A stretch of 64,000 nucleotides of DNA from Celeribacter persicus (GCF_003050785.1 NZ_QAOH01000004.1:248001-312000); one strand, 5' to 3'. Numbered from the stretch's first letter, positions 35,716-46,115 are shown. A program made the numbers and translations. Notes: a model not told the origin generated them from the letters alone.

Positions 35716-37629
35716 ATGGAAAAACTGAAGATGCGAACGCGGAGCCTGAGTCAAGAGCAGATCAAGGCGATCAAAGATGTATTCCCGTCCTGCGTTCGAG
35801 AAGCATACTTCGAAGCAACAGGGGAGAAGCGGCTACTTGTTGACTTTGACGAGCTCAGACAAGAGCTGAGCGACCAGATAGTAGATGGCCCCCAAGAACG
35901 ATTTCGACTGGATTGGCCTGGAAAGCGCGAAGCGCTTGCGATGGCCAACATGCCGATCGAAAAGACCCTACTTCCTTGCAGGGAGGAGAGCGTCAATTTT
36001 GAGGCGACGCAGAACCTCTTTTTGGAGGGGGACAATTTCGAGGCACTCAAAATCATCGAGGAGACATTCCTGGGATCGGTCAGGATGATTTACATTGATC
36101 CTCCATATAATACGGGAAGGAACCTAATATATAGGAACGATTATAGTGAGAAATCTGCTGATTTTCTTGAAAGGTCCGGACAAATCTCCGGTGAAGGCGG
36201 GCGACTAGTTGCCAATCCAGAGACAAGTGGGCGCTTTCATTCCGATTGGCTGTCGATGATGTATCAGCGCTTGAAGGTTGCAAAAAACATCTTGGCAAAG
36301 GATGGGGTTCTCGTTTGCGCAATAGATGAGAATGAGTTTGGAACTTTGTCTGTACTGATGAAAGAAGTATTCAGCGGTGCGGCGTGGGAGCACGCTTACG
36401 TAAGCGTTATCCACAACCCGCGAGGCCAGCAGGGAACAAACTTCTCTTACATCAACGAGTACCTGATCTTCGTCTATCCGAGCGGCACAAAATCCATAGG
36501 CGATCGTAAAATCCGTGAGGAGGACGTGAACTGGTCTCAGTTTAGAAATTGGGGTGGAGAGTCGGAGCGTACCGATGCAAAGAACTGCTTTTACCCCGTT
36601 CTGGTCCAAGATGAGAAAATTATAGGATTTGGAGACGTCTGCCCCGATGACTTCCACCCCGAGCAGACCGAGTGGAGGGATGGCGTCGCGTACGTCTATC
36701 CAATCGACAACTCTGGCACCGAGAGGAAGTGGCGTTACGCCCGCCAGAGCGTAGAAGAGATCGCCAGCATGCTAAGGGCGAAGCGCTCTGGAGACGGGTA
36801 TCAGATTGAAATTGGAAAGACATTTGGTCTTTACAGGAGCGTTTGGACCGATAAACGCTATGATTCGAATGAATACGGTACTAAGTTGGTGAATAGTCTT
36901 GTTGAAGGATCAGGATTTACGTTCCCGAAGAGTCTTTGGGCTGTGTATGATCCGATTGAAGCAGTGACCGGGAACCACAAAGACGCGATCATATTAGACT
37001 TCTTTGCTGGGTCTGCGACAACTGCACACGCTGTCATGCAGCTCAATGCCAATGATGGCGGAAACCGGCGTTTCATCATGGTGCAAGTGCCGGAAGCAAT
37101 CGACTCCTCGCTTCCACCTTACAAGCGTGGCTTCACGACCATCGCAGAAATTTCGAAAGAACGCATCCGCCGCGCAGGTGGAAAACTCTTGGAGGGCGAA
37201 TGTCACCCCGACTGGAACCGCGATGTCGGCTTCCGGGTGCTCAAGGTGGACACATCGAACATGAAGGACGTCTACTACCGTCCCGACGAGCTAAAGCAGT
37301 CCGACCTGCTCGACATGGTCGACAACGTGAAGGACGGCCGCACGGCCGAGGACCTGCTGTTCCAGGTGCTGCTCGATTGGGGCGTGGACCTGACGCTGCC
37401 CATCCGCCGCGAGATGGTGCAGGGCAAGACCGTGTTCTTCGTCGACGACAACGCCCTTGTCGCCTGCTTCGACCGCGGCATCACCGAGGATCTGGTGAAG
37501 GAGCTGGCCGGCCACGAGCCCCTGCGCGTCGTCTTCCGCGACAACGGCTTCGTCTCTGACGCCGTGAAGATCAACGTCGAACAGATCTTCCGCCAGCTCT
37601 CACCCACCACCGACGTCAAGTCGATCTGA
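35716..37629 (+). CDS. mod: Type III restriction-modification methyltransferase (Mod)
   Basis: 637 residues. It has the beta-class N6-adenine methyltransferase order: motif IV DPPYNTG at 128-134 first, the target-recognition region in the middle (about 200-400), and the AdoMet-binding motif DFFAGSATTAHAV from 428 last. The N-terminal KTLLPCREESVNFEATQNLF and the GDNFEALKII segment before DPPY are typical of Mod subunits. The start at MEKLKMRTRS is set by AAGGACAG. It should methylate adenine on one strand of a non-palindromic site and supply DNA recognition for Res. The first three quarters are AT-rich; after about 37190 base use returns to the GC-rich norm, consistent with exchange of the recognition part. 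Confidence 0.93.
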   Translation: MEKLKMRTRSLSQEQIKAIKDVFPSCVREAYFEATGEKRLLVDFDELRQELSDQIVDGPQERFRLDWPGKREALAMANMPIEKTLLPCREESVNFEATQNLFLEGDNFEALKIIEETFLGSVRMIYIDPPYNTGRNLIYRNDYSEKSADFLERSGQISGEGGRLVANPETSGRFHSDWLSMMYQRLKVAKNILAKDGVLVCAIDENEFGTLSVLMKEVFSGAAWEHAYVSVIHNPRGQQGTNFSYINEYLIFVYPSGTKSIGDRKIREEDVNWSQFRNWGGESERTDAKNCFYPVLVQDEKIIGFGDVCPDDFHPEQTEWRDGVAYVYPIDNSGTERKWRYARQSVEEIASMLRAKRSGDGYQIEIGKTFGLYRSVWTDKRYDSNEYGTKLVNSLVEGSGFTFPKSLWAVYDPIEAVTGNHKDAIILDFFAGSATTAHAVMQLNANDGGNRRFIMVQVPEAIDSSLPPYKRGFTTIAEISKERIRRAGGKLLEGECHPDWNRDVGFRVLKVDTSNMKDVYYRPDELKQSDLLDMVDNVKDGRTAEDLLFQVLLDWGVDLTLPIRREMVQGKTVFFVDDNALVACFDRGITEDLVKELAGHEPLRVVFRDNGFVSDAVKINVEQIFRQLSPTTDVKSI

Positions 37630-37638
37630 GGGGGCCCG

Positions 37639-40600
37639 ATGAAGCTCAAGTTCAAGGTCCAGCCCTATCAGACCAATGCCGTAAACGATGTGGTCGACTG
37701 CTTCGCCGGCCAGCCCATGACCTCTGGCCTGACCTACCGCATCGACCCCGGCCGCAAGGCGCAGACCAGCGCCTTCGAGGAAGGCTTCAAGAACGCCGAC
37801 CTCGCCCTGAGCGACGTGCAGATCCTGGAGAACATCCAGAAGGTCCAGCGGCGCCAGAACCTGCCCGTCTCGCAGTCGCTGACAGACTTCACGACCTTCA
37901 ACGCCCGGGGCGAGCGCGTGCCCGTCTCGGCCACCTACAGGCGCGACGCACTAGCCGCGACCCGCGTTCACCTCGACGTCGAGATGGAGACCGGCACGGG
38001 CAAGACCTACTGCTACATCAAGACCATCTTCGAGATGAACAAGCGGTACGGCTGGTCGAAGTTCATCATCATGGTGCCGTCGATCGCCATTCGCGAAGGA
38101 GTATACAAGTCACTGCAGATCACGGCTGACCACTTCACCGAAAGCTACGGCAAGAAGGCGCGGTTCTTCATCTACAATTCCAAGCGCCTGCACGAGTTGG
38201 AGAGCTTTTCGTCCGACGCCGGGATCAACGTGATGGTGATCAATATCCAGGCGTTCAATGCGAGCGGCAAGGACAACCGGCGCATCTACGAGGAGCTGGA
38301 CGATTTCCAGTCGCGCAAGCCCATCGACGTGATCGCCTCTAACCGGCCGATCCTGATCCTGGACGAGCCGCAGAAGATGGAAGGCGCAGCGACGATGGAG
38401 GCGCTGCCGAAATTCAAGCCGCTGTTCATCCTGCGCTATTCGGCGACCCACCGGACCCAGCACAACCGCGTTCATAGGCTGGACGCGCTGGACGCCTACA
38501 ACCAGAAGCTGGTCAAGAAGATCGCGGTGCGCGGCATTCAGACCCGCGGGCTGGCCGGCACCAACGCCTATCTCTACCTCGAAGGCATCGACATCTCGAA
38601 GAAGGCCCCCGTGGCGCGGATCGAAATGGAGGTGAAGCTGAAGTCGGGCGAGATCAAGCGCCAACTTCGGCGGCTCGAGTTCCGCGACGACCTGTTCGTG
38701 GAGTCGGGCGAGCTGGACCAGTATCGCGGCTTCACGATCAGCCAGATCGACGCCATCAACGACACGGTTGAATTCACCAACGGGGAAGTGCTGAGGGCTG
38801 GTGAGGCGAACGGCGACGTCTCTGAACGCGACATCCGCCGCATCCAGATCCGCGAGACGATCAAGGCGCATCTGGACAAGGAAAATCAGCTGTTCGCACA
38901 AGGCATCAAAGTCCTGTCGCTCTTCTTCATCGACGAGGTGGTGAAGTACCGGGACTACGATCAGGCTGACGAGAAAGGCGAATATGCCCGGGTCTTCGAG
39001 GAAGAGTACGAGTTGCTGAAGGCCGAGTACCTTTCGGAGCTCGCAATCGACAACGAGGCGTACCGGAAATATCTCGCCAGCATCGATCCCGGCAAGACGC
39101 ACAACGGCTATTTCTCGATCGACAAGAAGACGAACCGCCTCAAAGACCCTGCCGTTGGCGCCCGCTCGGTCGATTCCGACGACGTGGACGCCTACGACCT
39201 GATTCTGAAGGACAAGGAGCGCCTGCTCTCCTTCGCCGAACCCACACGGTTCATCTTTTCACACTCGGCGCTGCGCGAGGGGTGGGACAACCCGAACGTC
39301 TTCGTCATGTGCATGCTGAAGCACAGCGACAACACCATTTCCCGCCGCCAGGAAGTGGGGCGCGGCTTGCGGCTGAGCGTGGATCAGCACGGCGACAGGA
39401 TGGACCACCCGGCGGTGGTGCACGACATCAACGTGCTGACTGTGGTGGCGAGCGAGAGCTACAAGGACTTCGTGGCCGGTCTGCAGAAGGAAATCGCGGA
39501 GACCCTCTCGTCGCGCCCGCGGCAGGCAACCGAGGAGTACTTCACGGGCAAGACACTCGCGACCGAGCATGGCCCGGTTGAGGTGACTGCCGCCATGGCC
39601 AAGCAGATCTACCGCTATCTGGTGAAGAACGACTACACCGACGATTCGGACCAGATCGCTGACGCCTACCACGAAGCCAAGGCGGCTGGGAAACTGGCCG
39701 ACTTGCCCGATGAGCTCAAGCCCCACGCAGAGCAGGTGTTCCAGCTCATCGACAGCGTCTTCAGCGACGCGCAATTGCCCAAGGTCGATGACGGCCGCAA
39801 GCCCAAGACCAATCCCCTGAATGCGAACTTCGAGAAGAAGGAGTTCCAGGAGCTTTGGGCGCGGATCAACCGCAAGGCAGTCTATCGGGTTGAATTCGAC
39901 TCGGCGGAGCTGATCCGCAAGTGCGTCAGTGCGCTGGACAGCCAGCTGCGGGTCACGCCCCTGCAGTACACCGTTAGCGTCGGCGTGCAGAACGACGGTT
40001 TGACCGACAACCAGCTTCGCAGCGGTGATGGCTTTACAGTCACCAGCACCACGACCGAGCACGGAGACTCGATCCACTCTCTCGTAAAGTACGACCTCAT
40101 TGGCAAGGTGGCCGAAAACTCACAGTTGACGCGAGACACGGCGGCGACCATCCTCGGCCAGATCGAGCCGGTGGTTTTCGAACAGTTCACGAAGAACCCC
40201 GAACACTTCATCTCCGAGGCCTCGCGCATCATCACCGAGCAGAAGGCGGCTATGGTGATCGAGCGTCTGTCGTATGACGGCCTGTCCGAGTGCTACGACG
40301 TCGACATTTTCACCGCCAACCAGACCGGGCAGGACTTCTCCAAGGCGAGCGCGAAGCTGAAAAACCACGTGTACGATTATGTCGTCACGGACTCGGAGAT
40401 CGAGCGGCGCTTCGCCGATCAACTCGATGCAAGCACCGAAGTCGTGGTCTATGCGAAGCTGCCTCGCGGGTTCCTGATCCCCACGCCCGTCGGCGACTAT
40501 AACCCTGACTGGGCGATTTCCTTCAAGGAAGGAAGCGTCAAGCACATCTATTTCGTCGCCGAGACCAAGGGCAGCATGTCGTCCATGAAACTGCGAGAGA

Positions 40601-40737
40601 TCGAAAACACCAAGATCGCGTGTGCCCGGAAATTCTTCGACGAGATCGGCCGTCGGGTCACGGAAGACCGGGTCAAATACGACGTTGTCACCAGCTACGA
40701 GAAGTTAATGGATATTGTCGGGCGCACGGGAGCCTGA
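37639..40737 (+). CDS. res: Type III restriction endonuclease subunit (Res)
   Basis: 1032 residues. SF2 helicase with Walker A METGTGKT (116-123), a DEPQ box (242-245), motif [11 protein letters not shown] and motif [17 protein letters not shown]. The C-terminal PD-(D/E)XK endonuclease shows NPDW (955-958) and ETK (975-977). Length and order are normal for Res. It starts 9 bp after mod with a GGGGG box. With Mod it forms the Type III enzyme that translocates or diffuses along DNA and cuts unmodified sites. The frame is intact, so the enzyme is probably active. Confidence 0.95.
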   Translation: MKLKFKVQPYQTNAVNDVVDCFAGQPMTSGLTYRIDPGRKAQTSAFEEGFKNADLALSDVQILENIQKVQRRQNLPVSQSLTDFTTFNARGERVPVSATYRRDALAATRVHLDVEMETGTGKTYCYIKTIFEMNKRYGWSKFIIMVPSIAIREGVYKSLQITADHFTESYGKKARFFIYNSKRLHELESFSSDAGINVMVINIQAFNASGKDNRRIYEELDDFQSRKPIDVIASNRPILILDEPQKMEGAATMEALPKFKPLFILRYSATHRTQHNRVHRLDALDAYNQKLVKKIAVRGIQTRGLAGTNAYLYLEGIDISKKAPVARIEMEVKLKSGEIKRQLRRLEFRDDLFVESGELDQYRGFTISQIDAINDTVEFTNGEVLRAGEANGDVSERDIRRIQIRETIKAHLDKENQLFAQGIKVLSLFFIDEVVKYRDYDQADEKGEYARVFEEEYELLKAEYLSELAIDNEAYRKYLASIDPGKTHNGYFSIDKKTNRLKDPAVGARSVDSDDVDAYDLILKDKERLLSFAEPTRFIFSHSALREGWDNPNVFVMCMLKHSDNTISRRQEVGRGLRLSVDQHGDRMDHPAVVHDINVLTVVASESYKDFVAGLQKEIAETLSSRPRQATEEYFTGKTLATEHGPVEVTAAMAKQIYRYLVKNDYTDDSDQIADAYHEAKAAGKLADLPDELKPHAEQVFQLIDSVFSDAQLPKVDDGRKPKTNPLNANFEKKEFQELWARINRKAVYRVEFDSAELIRKCVSALDSQLRVTPLQYTVSVGVQNDGLTDNQLRSGDGFTVTSTTTEHGDSIHSLVKYDLIGKVAENSQLTRDTAATILGQIEPVVFEQFTKNPEHFISEASRIITEQKAAMVIERLSYDGLSECYDVDIFTANQTGQDFSKASAKLKNHVYDYVVTDSEIERRFADQLDASTEVVVYAKLPRGFLIPTPVGDYNPDWAISFKEGSVKHIYFVAETKGSMSSMKLREIENTKIACARKFFDEIGRRVTEDRVKYDVVTSYEKLMDIVGRTGA

Positions 40738-40762
40738 GAAAATCGACATTACGGGGGATCGA

Positions 40763-42715
40763 ATGAAGATTTCGACGATACTGGATCACATTGATAGCGG
40801 GCACATGGCCTTGCCAGAATTCCAGCGCGGCTATGTGTGGAACCGTGATCAGGTCCGGGGCCTGTTCGATTCCCTTTATCGTCGGCATCCAGTTGGTGGC
40901 TTACTCGTCTGGGCCACCGAATCGAAGACGGCGGCTCACCGGGGCGACGGTACATTGGCGGCGGGCATCGTCAAACTGCTGCTCGATGGACAGCAGCGGA
41001 TGACGACGCTCTATGGCGTCGTTCGAGGAAAGCCGCCGAAGTTCTTCGACGGAAATGCCCAGGCATTCACGGGTCTGCGATTCCACCTCGGCACGGAGAC
41101 CTTTGCGTTCTACCAGCCAGTCAAGATGCAGGACGATCCCCTCTGGATCGACGTGACGAGCCTGATGCAGGCTGGAACGGCCGGGCTCGGCGCGTTCGTT
41201 TCAGAGCTATCAGCCGTTCCGGAACACGCCGCCAACGTCGGTGCCTATGTCGGCCGCCTCAGCGCCTTGCTCGGTATCACCGACATCGATCTCCACGTTG
41301 AGGAAGTTACTGGAGCGGACAAGACGCTCGACATCGTCGTGGACATTTTCAACCGGGTGAACAGCGGCGGCACCAAGCTGTCGAAGGGCGATCTCGCCCT
41401 GGCAAAGATCTGCGCCGAGTGGCCGGACGCGCGGGATTCCATGAAGGCTAAGCTCAAGGATTGGGCTGACGCCGGCTATAACTTCAACCTCGATTGGCTG
41501 CTGCGCTCGGTGAATACGGTCCTCACCGGCGAGGCCAAATTCAGCTACCTCCACGACAAAGGCGCGCTCGACATTCAGGACGGATTGAAGCGCGCCTCCA
41601 AACATATCGATACCAGTTTGAACCTCATAGCAGGGAGACTTGGCCTCGATCACGATCAGGTCTTTTTCGGTCGCTTCGGCGTTCCGGTTATGGTTCGATT
41701 GATGGACCAGAAACAGGGCACCCTCGATGCCGTTGAACGCGACAAGCTGCTCTTCTGGTTTGCACAAGCAGGAATGTGGGGTCGATTTTCGGGATCGACA
41801 GAGACTATTATCGACCAGGATTTGGGAGCCCTTGAAGGTCCAACCGGCGGTCTCGACGCGCTGCTGGAGCGGCTTCGGCTCTGGCATGGCGGCTTGCGGG
41901 TGGAGCCAGGCCATTTCACAGGCTGGAGCCTCGGAGCGCGCTTCTATCCGGTCCTCTACATGCTGACCCGCATGGGCGAGGCGCGAGATTGGGGGACGGG
42001 ACTGGCCCTTAAGGCGAACCTACTGGGTAAGATGAGCCGGCTGGAAGTCCATCATATTTTCCCCAAGGCACAGCTCTATAAGAGGAATCATAGCCGGCCA
42101 GAAGTTAATGCGCTGGCGAATTTTTGCTTTCTGACAAAAGATACAAATCTGAGCATCAGCGACCGCTTGCCGGAGATCTATTTCGCGGAGGTCGAGACGA
42201 AGCATCCAGGGGCGCTGGCGTCCCAGTGGATCCCCACCGACCCCGCACTGTGGAAGATCGAGCGCTATCGCGACTTCCTCGAGGCGAGGAAGGAGCTATT
42301 GGCGGCCGAGGCGAATAAGCGCTTCGAAGAGCTGCTGCACGGGGATTCCAAGTGGTTGGGCGCGCCGATGTCGCCTGTCGTCTCAGCAGAACCTCCATTT
42401 GTCGGCGGTGTGACGAGTGAGGCCGAAGAACTGGAGCTCGAAGCCATCAACGACTGGGTCGAGGGAGAAGGGTTACCGCGCGGGCAGGTCAGCTACGACT
42501 ATGCAGACCCTGATACAGGTGACCAGAAGGCCGTGTTCGATTTGGCTTGGCCCGACGGCCTCCAACCAGGACTGACCGGTCCGGTCGCGGTGCTGCTGAA
42601 CGAACCCATGGATGTGTTGTCATTGGCAAGCGCTGCCGGCTTTCGCTGCTTCACCTCAGCTGCCGAGTTTCGAAGTTACGTGGCGAATGAGATCCTGAAG
42701 CTGGAGGCAGCTTGA
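40763..42715 (+). CDS. DUF262/HNH GmrSD-like restriction protein
   Basis: 650 residues. The N-terminal DUF262 domain carries LPEFQRGYVWNRDQVRGLFD and DGQQR (75-79), the ParB/Srx-like nucleotide-using signature. A C-terminal HNH/DUF1524-type nuclease has LEVHHIFPKAQL (His 430-431) with NALANFCFLTKDTN after it. GmrSD enzymes cut DNA with modified cytosines, using NTP. The last 120 residues form an extra domain I do not recognise. The ATG start behind GGGGGA is better than the TTG 48 bases earlier. It follows res by 25 bp, so it appears to be the last gene of the operon, adding defence against modified phage DNA. Confidence 0.88.
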   Translation: MKISTILDHIDSGHMALPEFQRGYVWNRDQVRGLFDSLYRRHPVGGLLVWATESKTAAHRGDGTLAAGIVKLLLDGQQRMTTLYGVVRGKPPKFFDGNAQAFTGLRFHLGTETFAFYQPVKMQDDPLWIDVTSLMQAGTAGLGAFVSELSAVPEHAANVGAYVGRLSALLGITDIDLHVEEVTGADKTLDIVVDIFNRVNSGGTKLSKGDLALAKICAEWPDARDSMKAKLKDWADAGYNFNLDWLLRSVNTVLTGEAKFSYLHDKGALDIQDGLKRASKHIDTSLNLIAGRLGLDHDQVFFGRFGVPVMVRLMDQKQGTLDAVERDKLLFWFAQAGMWGRFSGSTETIIDQDLGALEGPTGGLDALLERLRLWHGGLRVEPGHFTGWSLGARFYPVLYMLTRMGEARDWGTGLALKANLLGKMSRLEVHHIFPKAQLYKRNHSRPEVNALANFCFLTKDTNLSISDRLPEIYFAEVETKHPGALASQWIPTDPALWKIERYRDFLEARKELLAAEANKRFEELLHGDSKWLGAPMSPVVSAEPPFVGGVTSEAEELELEAINDWVEGEGLPRGQVSYDYADPDTGDQKAVFDLAWPDGLQPGLTGPVAVLLNEPMDVLSLASAAGFRCFTSAAEFRSYVANEILKLEAA

Positions 42716-42774
42716 AGAATTCTCCCCGCAGCTCATCTCCGGCAGCAGAAACGTGGGCGAACTCAGGGGCGATT

Positions 42775-43776
42775 TTAGCCCTTTTCAGGCGGCGGCCTGG
42801 ATACGCGAGGGGTTTGGTCTATGGTGCGCGCCAGACTCAGCAGCCGCCGGCATGCGGGGTTATCGTTCCGCGCGGACCAGATCATGCTGAAAGGCAAGAC
42901 CTCACCCGCGAGTTCCCGATAGGTGATTCCGGGAAATTTCGCGACGATCGTGGCTTCGCTCGTTAGTGTGATGCCGCGGCCGACAGCGACGAGCGACAGC
43001 ATGTTATCGCGGCCAACGTGGTGGGACTGAATGTCGGGGTGAGAGCCCAGATCGGACAGGTGCGCGACCAGGAAGTTGTGGACCTCTTGGCCAGGCGCCA
43101 CATCGCTTACGATAAACCGTTCCGCCGCCAGGTCGGGCCAACCGATTTCGGCCTTGTCTGCCAACCTATGATCGTCAGGCAGTACAACAAAGACCCTCTC
43201 GCACCACAGATGCTCGGTCTCACAGTCGTCCCAGGTCTTCGTGCCGGTGATGAAGGCAACGTCGAGATGCAGTCTCCGGACAGCGGCGACGTGCTCAGCC
43301 GGATTTCCCTCGACGGGATCGACCCTAACGTTCGGATGAAGCTTCCCGAATTGCCGCAGGAGGTCGAACAGAAAGCCGGATGCGAGCGACGAAAAGACAC
43401 CGACCCTGACGTGCCCCTCTTCCGATCGCCCGACCGCAGCGACATCGCTGGCGCCCGTGTCGATTTGCCGGAGGGCCTTGCGCGCCGGCCCCAGGAATCT
43501 CTCGCCGGCGATCGTCAAGCGGACACCTCCCGCGTGGCGCTGGAACAGCGATGCGCCGAGCTCGTCTTCCATGTCCCGAATGCGGCGGCTGATCGCCGAT
43601 TCTTCGATATCGAGTGCTCGGCCTGCCTTGCGGAAGCTGCCATGCTCCACGGCCGCCACGAAATACCGGAGGTGGTGGAGCTTGATGCGACTGCGCGGCA
43701 GCTCAGGTATCCGGATTTCATCTGGAGCCTTGTTGCTCCGGCGCGGACCAATGTCATCCGGCCCATCCACGATCAA
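42775..43776 (-). CDS. LysR-family transcriptional regulator
   Basis: Up to 333 residues. N-terminal winged HTH: LHHLRYFVAAVEHGSFRKAG and IEESAISRRIRDMEDELGAS, then the effector domain (HVRVGVFSSLASGFLFDLLR; LDVAFITG; LVAVGRGITLTS). The extreme N-terminus is uncertain, since the frame has only TTG/GTG starts before the HTH. It ends convergently with the defence operon. No target gene is adjacent; such regulators are common cargo next to trb operons in alphaproteobacterial elements. Confidence 0.85.
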   Translation of the reverse strand: MIVDGPDDIGPRRSNKAPDEIRIPELPRSRIKLHHLRYFVAAVEHGSFRKAGRALDIEESAISRRIRDMEDELGASLFQRHAGGVRLTIAGERFLGPARKALRQIDTGASDVAAVGRSEEGHVRVGVFSSLASGFLFDLLRQFGKLHPNVRVDPVEGNPAEHVAAVRRLHLDVAFITGTKTWDDCETEHLWCERVFVVLPDDHRLADKAEIGWPDLAAERFIVSDVAPGQEVHNFLVAHLSDLGSHPDIQSHHVGRDNMLSLVAVGRGITLTSEATIVAKFPGITYRELAGEVLPFSMIWSARNDNPACRRLLSLARTIDQTPRVSRPPPEKG

Positions 43777-43918
43777 CTGTTCCCGTCTGCCCGTCGCGCC
43801 CCATCCGACGCCTGAGGAAGCCGAGCGCCACCTTTGATGCCTATCGAGGCTCCAGCCGCGTCATTATCCCTGCGCTGTGTCGTCATGGTTCGCTCACGCA
43901 AGAAACTTAACATTATTC

Positions 43919-43983
43919 AGTTTACGGTATCGTGCCGCTTGACAGCGCAGTCGTCAATGAAAATTAATGGCATTAAGTAAACT
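43919..43983 (+). promoter_or_regulatory. Candidate tetR promoter with nested palindromes
   Basis: TTGACA (43939-43944) is a consensus -35. The region 17 bp on is AT-rich (AATTAA) and overlaps a perfect palindrome TTAATG-G-CATTAA (43964-43976). An outer pair AGTTTAC (43919-43925) and GTAAACT (43977-43983) flanks it. The palindrome would suit TetR autorepression. The rest of 43777-44100 holds no gene I can support. Confidence 0.4.
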
Positions 43984-44100
43984 CCGGTCAGCCGTCCGCC
44001 AGCAGGAGAGAAGCAATGTTCCTTCCGAAACGATGATGCCCTGGTCCTTGGAACCGCAGTCGGCACCCGGGGCAGTCCGACCGCAGCGCGGGCGGCATTG

Positions 44101-44721
44101 ATGGCCCGCCCGAAGAAGGAAGACGCGCTCGACATTTCCCGGAAAGCGGTCGAGGAGACCATCCGGCTTCTTGGCGAGAGGGACGATTTCGATGTGCCGC
44201 TGACGGCCGTCGCCGAGGCCGTCGGCTGTACCGCACCCGCTCTCTATGGGCATTTCCGCAACAAGGACGCGTTGCTGCGCGCCGTCCATGATGCCGGTTT
44301 CAGGCGGCTCTATGAAGAGAAACGGGCGCGGGCCAAGCACTTCAGGGCAGACCCCCTCGCCTATCTGCGCGCGTGCAGCCATGCCTATGCCCAGTTCGCG
44401 TTCGACAATCCGACCCTGTACCGCCTTATGTTTTCCCCGCCACCGAGCCTCGCAGTGGACCAGGGGCCGCTCTCGACCGATCTTGGCCGGTCGGTGCTGG
44501 AATTGGTGGTGAAGGCCATTCGCGCCTGCCAGAAACAGGGCCTTCTGCCGGGAGCGGACCCGAAGCGCTATGCTTTCACGTTCTGGGCCGCTGTTCACGG
44601 TGCAGTCTCCCTTGCGCTCCAAAACCGCGCCCCGGATGAAAAGATCAGGCAGGACGCTGCGCTCGTGGTGGTCGATACGCTCCTGGAGATCATCGCGGCC
44701 ACCGCTCCTGATCGCAGCTAG
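44101..44721 (+). CDS. TetR/AcrR-family transcriptional regulator
   Basis: 206 residues, MARPKKEDALDISRKAVEET with the HTH TAVAEAVGCTAPALYGHFRN and KDALLRAVHDAGF. The C-terminal ligand domain has FDNPTLYRLMFSPPP and FTFWAAVHGAVSLALQN, the form often called TetR_C_33/WHG. It lies convergent with the trb operon end. Its ligand and targets are unknown; it may control the divergent or convergent element genes. Confidence 0.88.
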   Translation: MARPKKEDALDISRKAVEETIRLLGERDDFDVPLTAVAEAVGCTAPALYGHFRNKDALLRAVHDAGFRRLYEEKRARAKHFRADPLAYLRACSHAYAQFAFDNPTLYRLMFSPPPSLAVDQGPLSTDLGRSVLELVVKAIRACQKQGLLPGADPKRYAFTFWAAVHGAVSLALQNRAPDEKIRQDAALVVVDTLLEIIAATAPDRS

Positions 44722-44727
44722 TACAGG

Positions 44728-44961
44728 TCATTGGTGGCCGCCCGACCTGCTCCGCTTCTCCTTCGCGAAACCCCGGTCTGTGGCGATGAACCGCTCGAGC
44801 ATCGGCACGATCAACTTGACCGGGTCTGTGGCGCGCTGACCGGACTCGCGCGCCAGGACCTCGGCATAAGCGACGAGATCGCGATGAAGCGGTCCGGGCA
44901 GTTCCACCGTTACCTTGACCGCTCTGTCCTCGACGATGGGTCCGAGTTTCAGCTTCGCCAT
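44728..44961 (-). CDS. DUF2274-family protein, end of trb operon
   Basis: 77 residues, MAKLKLGPIVEDRAVKVTVE followed by LPGPLHRDLVAYAEVLARES and PVKLIVPMLERFIATDRGF. DUF2274 proteins are small and regularly follow trbI in alphaproteobacterial conjugative elements; the sequence resembles a ribbon-helix-helix DNA-binding fold. It lies 2 bp after the trbI stop. Confidence 0.85.
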   Translation of the reverse strand: MAKLKLGPIVEDRAVKVTVELPGPLHRDLVAYAEVLARESGQRATDPVKLIVPMLERFIATDRGFAKEKRSRSGGHQ

Positions 44962-44963
44962 GG

Positions 44964-46115
44964 TCAACTCCTGTAGGGTTCGAGAACGAGGTCGCGGGTG
45001 ACGATCACCCTGACCGGGAAGCCCGGCCGGACGGTGAGCGTCGGCGCAACTTGCAACTGGCGCTGGATGATCTGCTGGCCGGCCTGATTGATGGTGTCCT
45101 GTGCCCCATCGCGGATGGCGCGGATCAAGCGATCCTCGTCGTTCGTGGCGAGCTCCGTCCCCACCGCAAGCAGGGTCGATAACCCCGCTGCCTTCATCAG
45201 ATCCCACCAGTGGTAATCGACGCCATCTTCAAGACCGGCAAAGCCGCTGGCGTCCGCACCGGGCTGACGTTCCAGCACGATGGAGCGGCCATTGGGCAGG
45301 ATCAGACGGTTCCAGACGAGCAGGACGCGTCGCTGGCCAAAGGTCACGCCGGCATCGTATTGCCCGACAATGCGGGTGCCTTGCGGGATGAGGAGCAGGC
45401 TTCCGGTCGGGCTGTCATAGACGTTCTCCGTGACCTGGGCGGTGATCTGTCCGGGCAGATCGGACCGGATGCCGGTGATCATCGCGGCCGGGATAACAGC
45501 TCCCGCCTGAAGGATGTAGGGCGACGCCGGCGCCATGATGCGATCGAGCGCAACCGTCTGGCGGTCCACAGGGCCGTTGAGGAAAGCCGTGTGCCGATCC
45601 TGTCCGGCCGTCGCGCCGGTTTGCGAGCCAAGGCCGAGACCGGCCAGACCTGGACCTTCGGTGGCAGTTGTCGTGCCCGGACCGGTTTGGAAGAAAACGC
45701 GGCTGAGGCGCGCCGCTTCTTCCTCCGCAAGCCGGCGCTGCTCCTCCGGGTCGACGGCCGGCGCCGCCACGACAGGCGGTGCGACCGGCTGTCCCCGGTT
45801 TTGCGCGTCGAGGATCGGGCCGCCGAGATCACCTGGCAAAGGTGGTCCAAGGACCGGGCCGGTATAATCCCTCGGCAGGCCGGACAGGCCATCGGCCGTG
45901 GGCCGGTTATCGGTCGAATAGAGCTCTTCGCCGCTCGTCCCCATGTCTCGGGTCTGGAGGGCGTAGACAAGCGCCCCGCCGATGCCGAGCAACGCAACGG
46001 CGCCGACGGCGGCGACCATCTTGCGGGAAAGTCGCGTGACACGGGGCGGATCGGCGCGCAGCCGCATGGGCGCGACGGCTTCCGTGCTGGTAGTGGTGGC
46101 TCTGTCCTCGGTCAT
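44964..46115 (-). CDS. trbI: Conjugal transfer protein TrbI (VirB10-like)
   Basis: 383 residues: a cytoplasmic start, one membrane helix (KMVAAVGAVALLGIGGALVY), a Pro/Gly-rich periplasmic stretch, and the conserved C-terminal beta-barrel domain (ILQAGAVIPAAMITGIRSDL; GTRIVGQYDAGVTFGQRRVL; IVLERQPGADASGFAGLEDG). It bridges inner and outer membranes in the type IV secretion channel. The start overlaps the trbG stop. Confidence 0.95.
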   Translation of the reverse strand: MTEDRATTTSTEAVAPMRLRADPPRVTRLSRKMVAAVGAVALLGIGGALVYALQTRDMGTSGEELYSTDNRPTADGLSGLPRDYTGPVLGPPLPGDLGGPILDAQNRGQPVAPPVVAAPAVDPEEQRRLAEEEAARLSRVFFQTGPGTTTATEGPGLAGLGLGSQTGATAGQDRHTAFLNGPVDRQTVALDRIMAPASPYILQAGAVIPAAMITGIRSDLPGQITAQVTENVYDSPTGSLLLIPQGTRIVGQYDAGVTFGQRRVLLVWNRLILPNGRSIVLERQPGADASGFAGLEDGVDYHWWDLMKAAGLSTLLAVGTELATNDEDRLIRAIRDGAQDTINQAGQQIIQRQLQVAPTLTVRPGFPVRVIVTRDLVLEPYRS

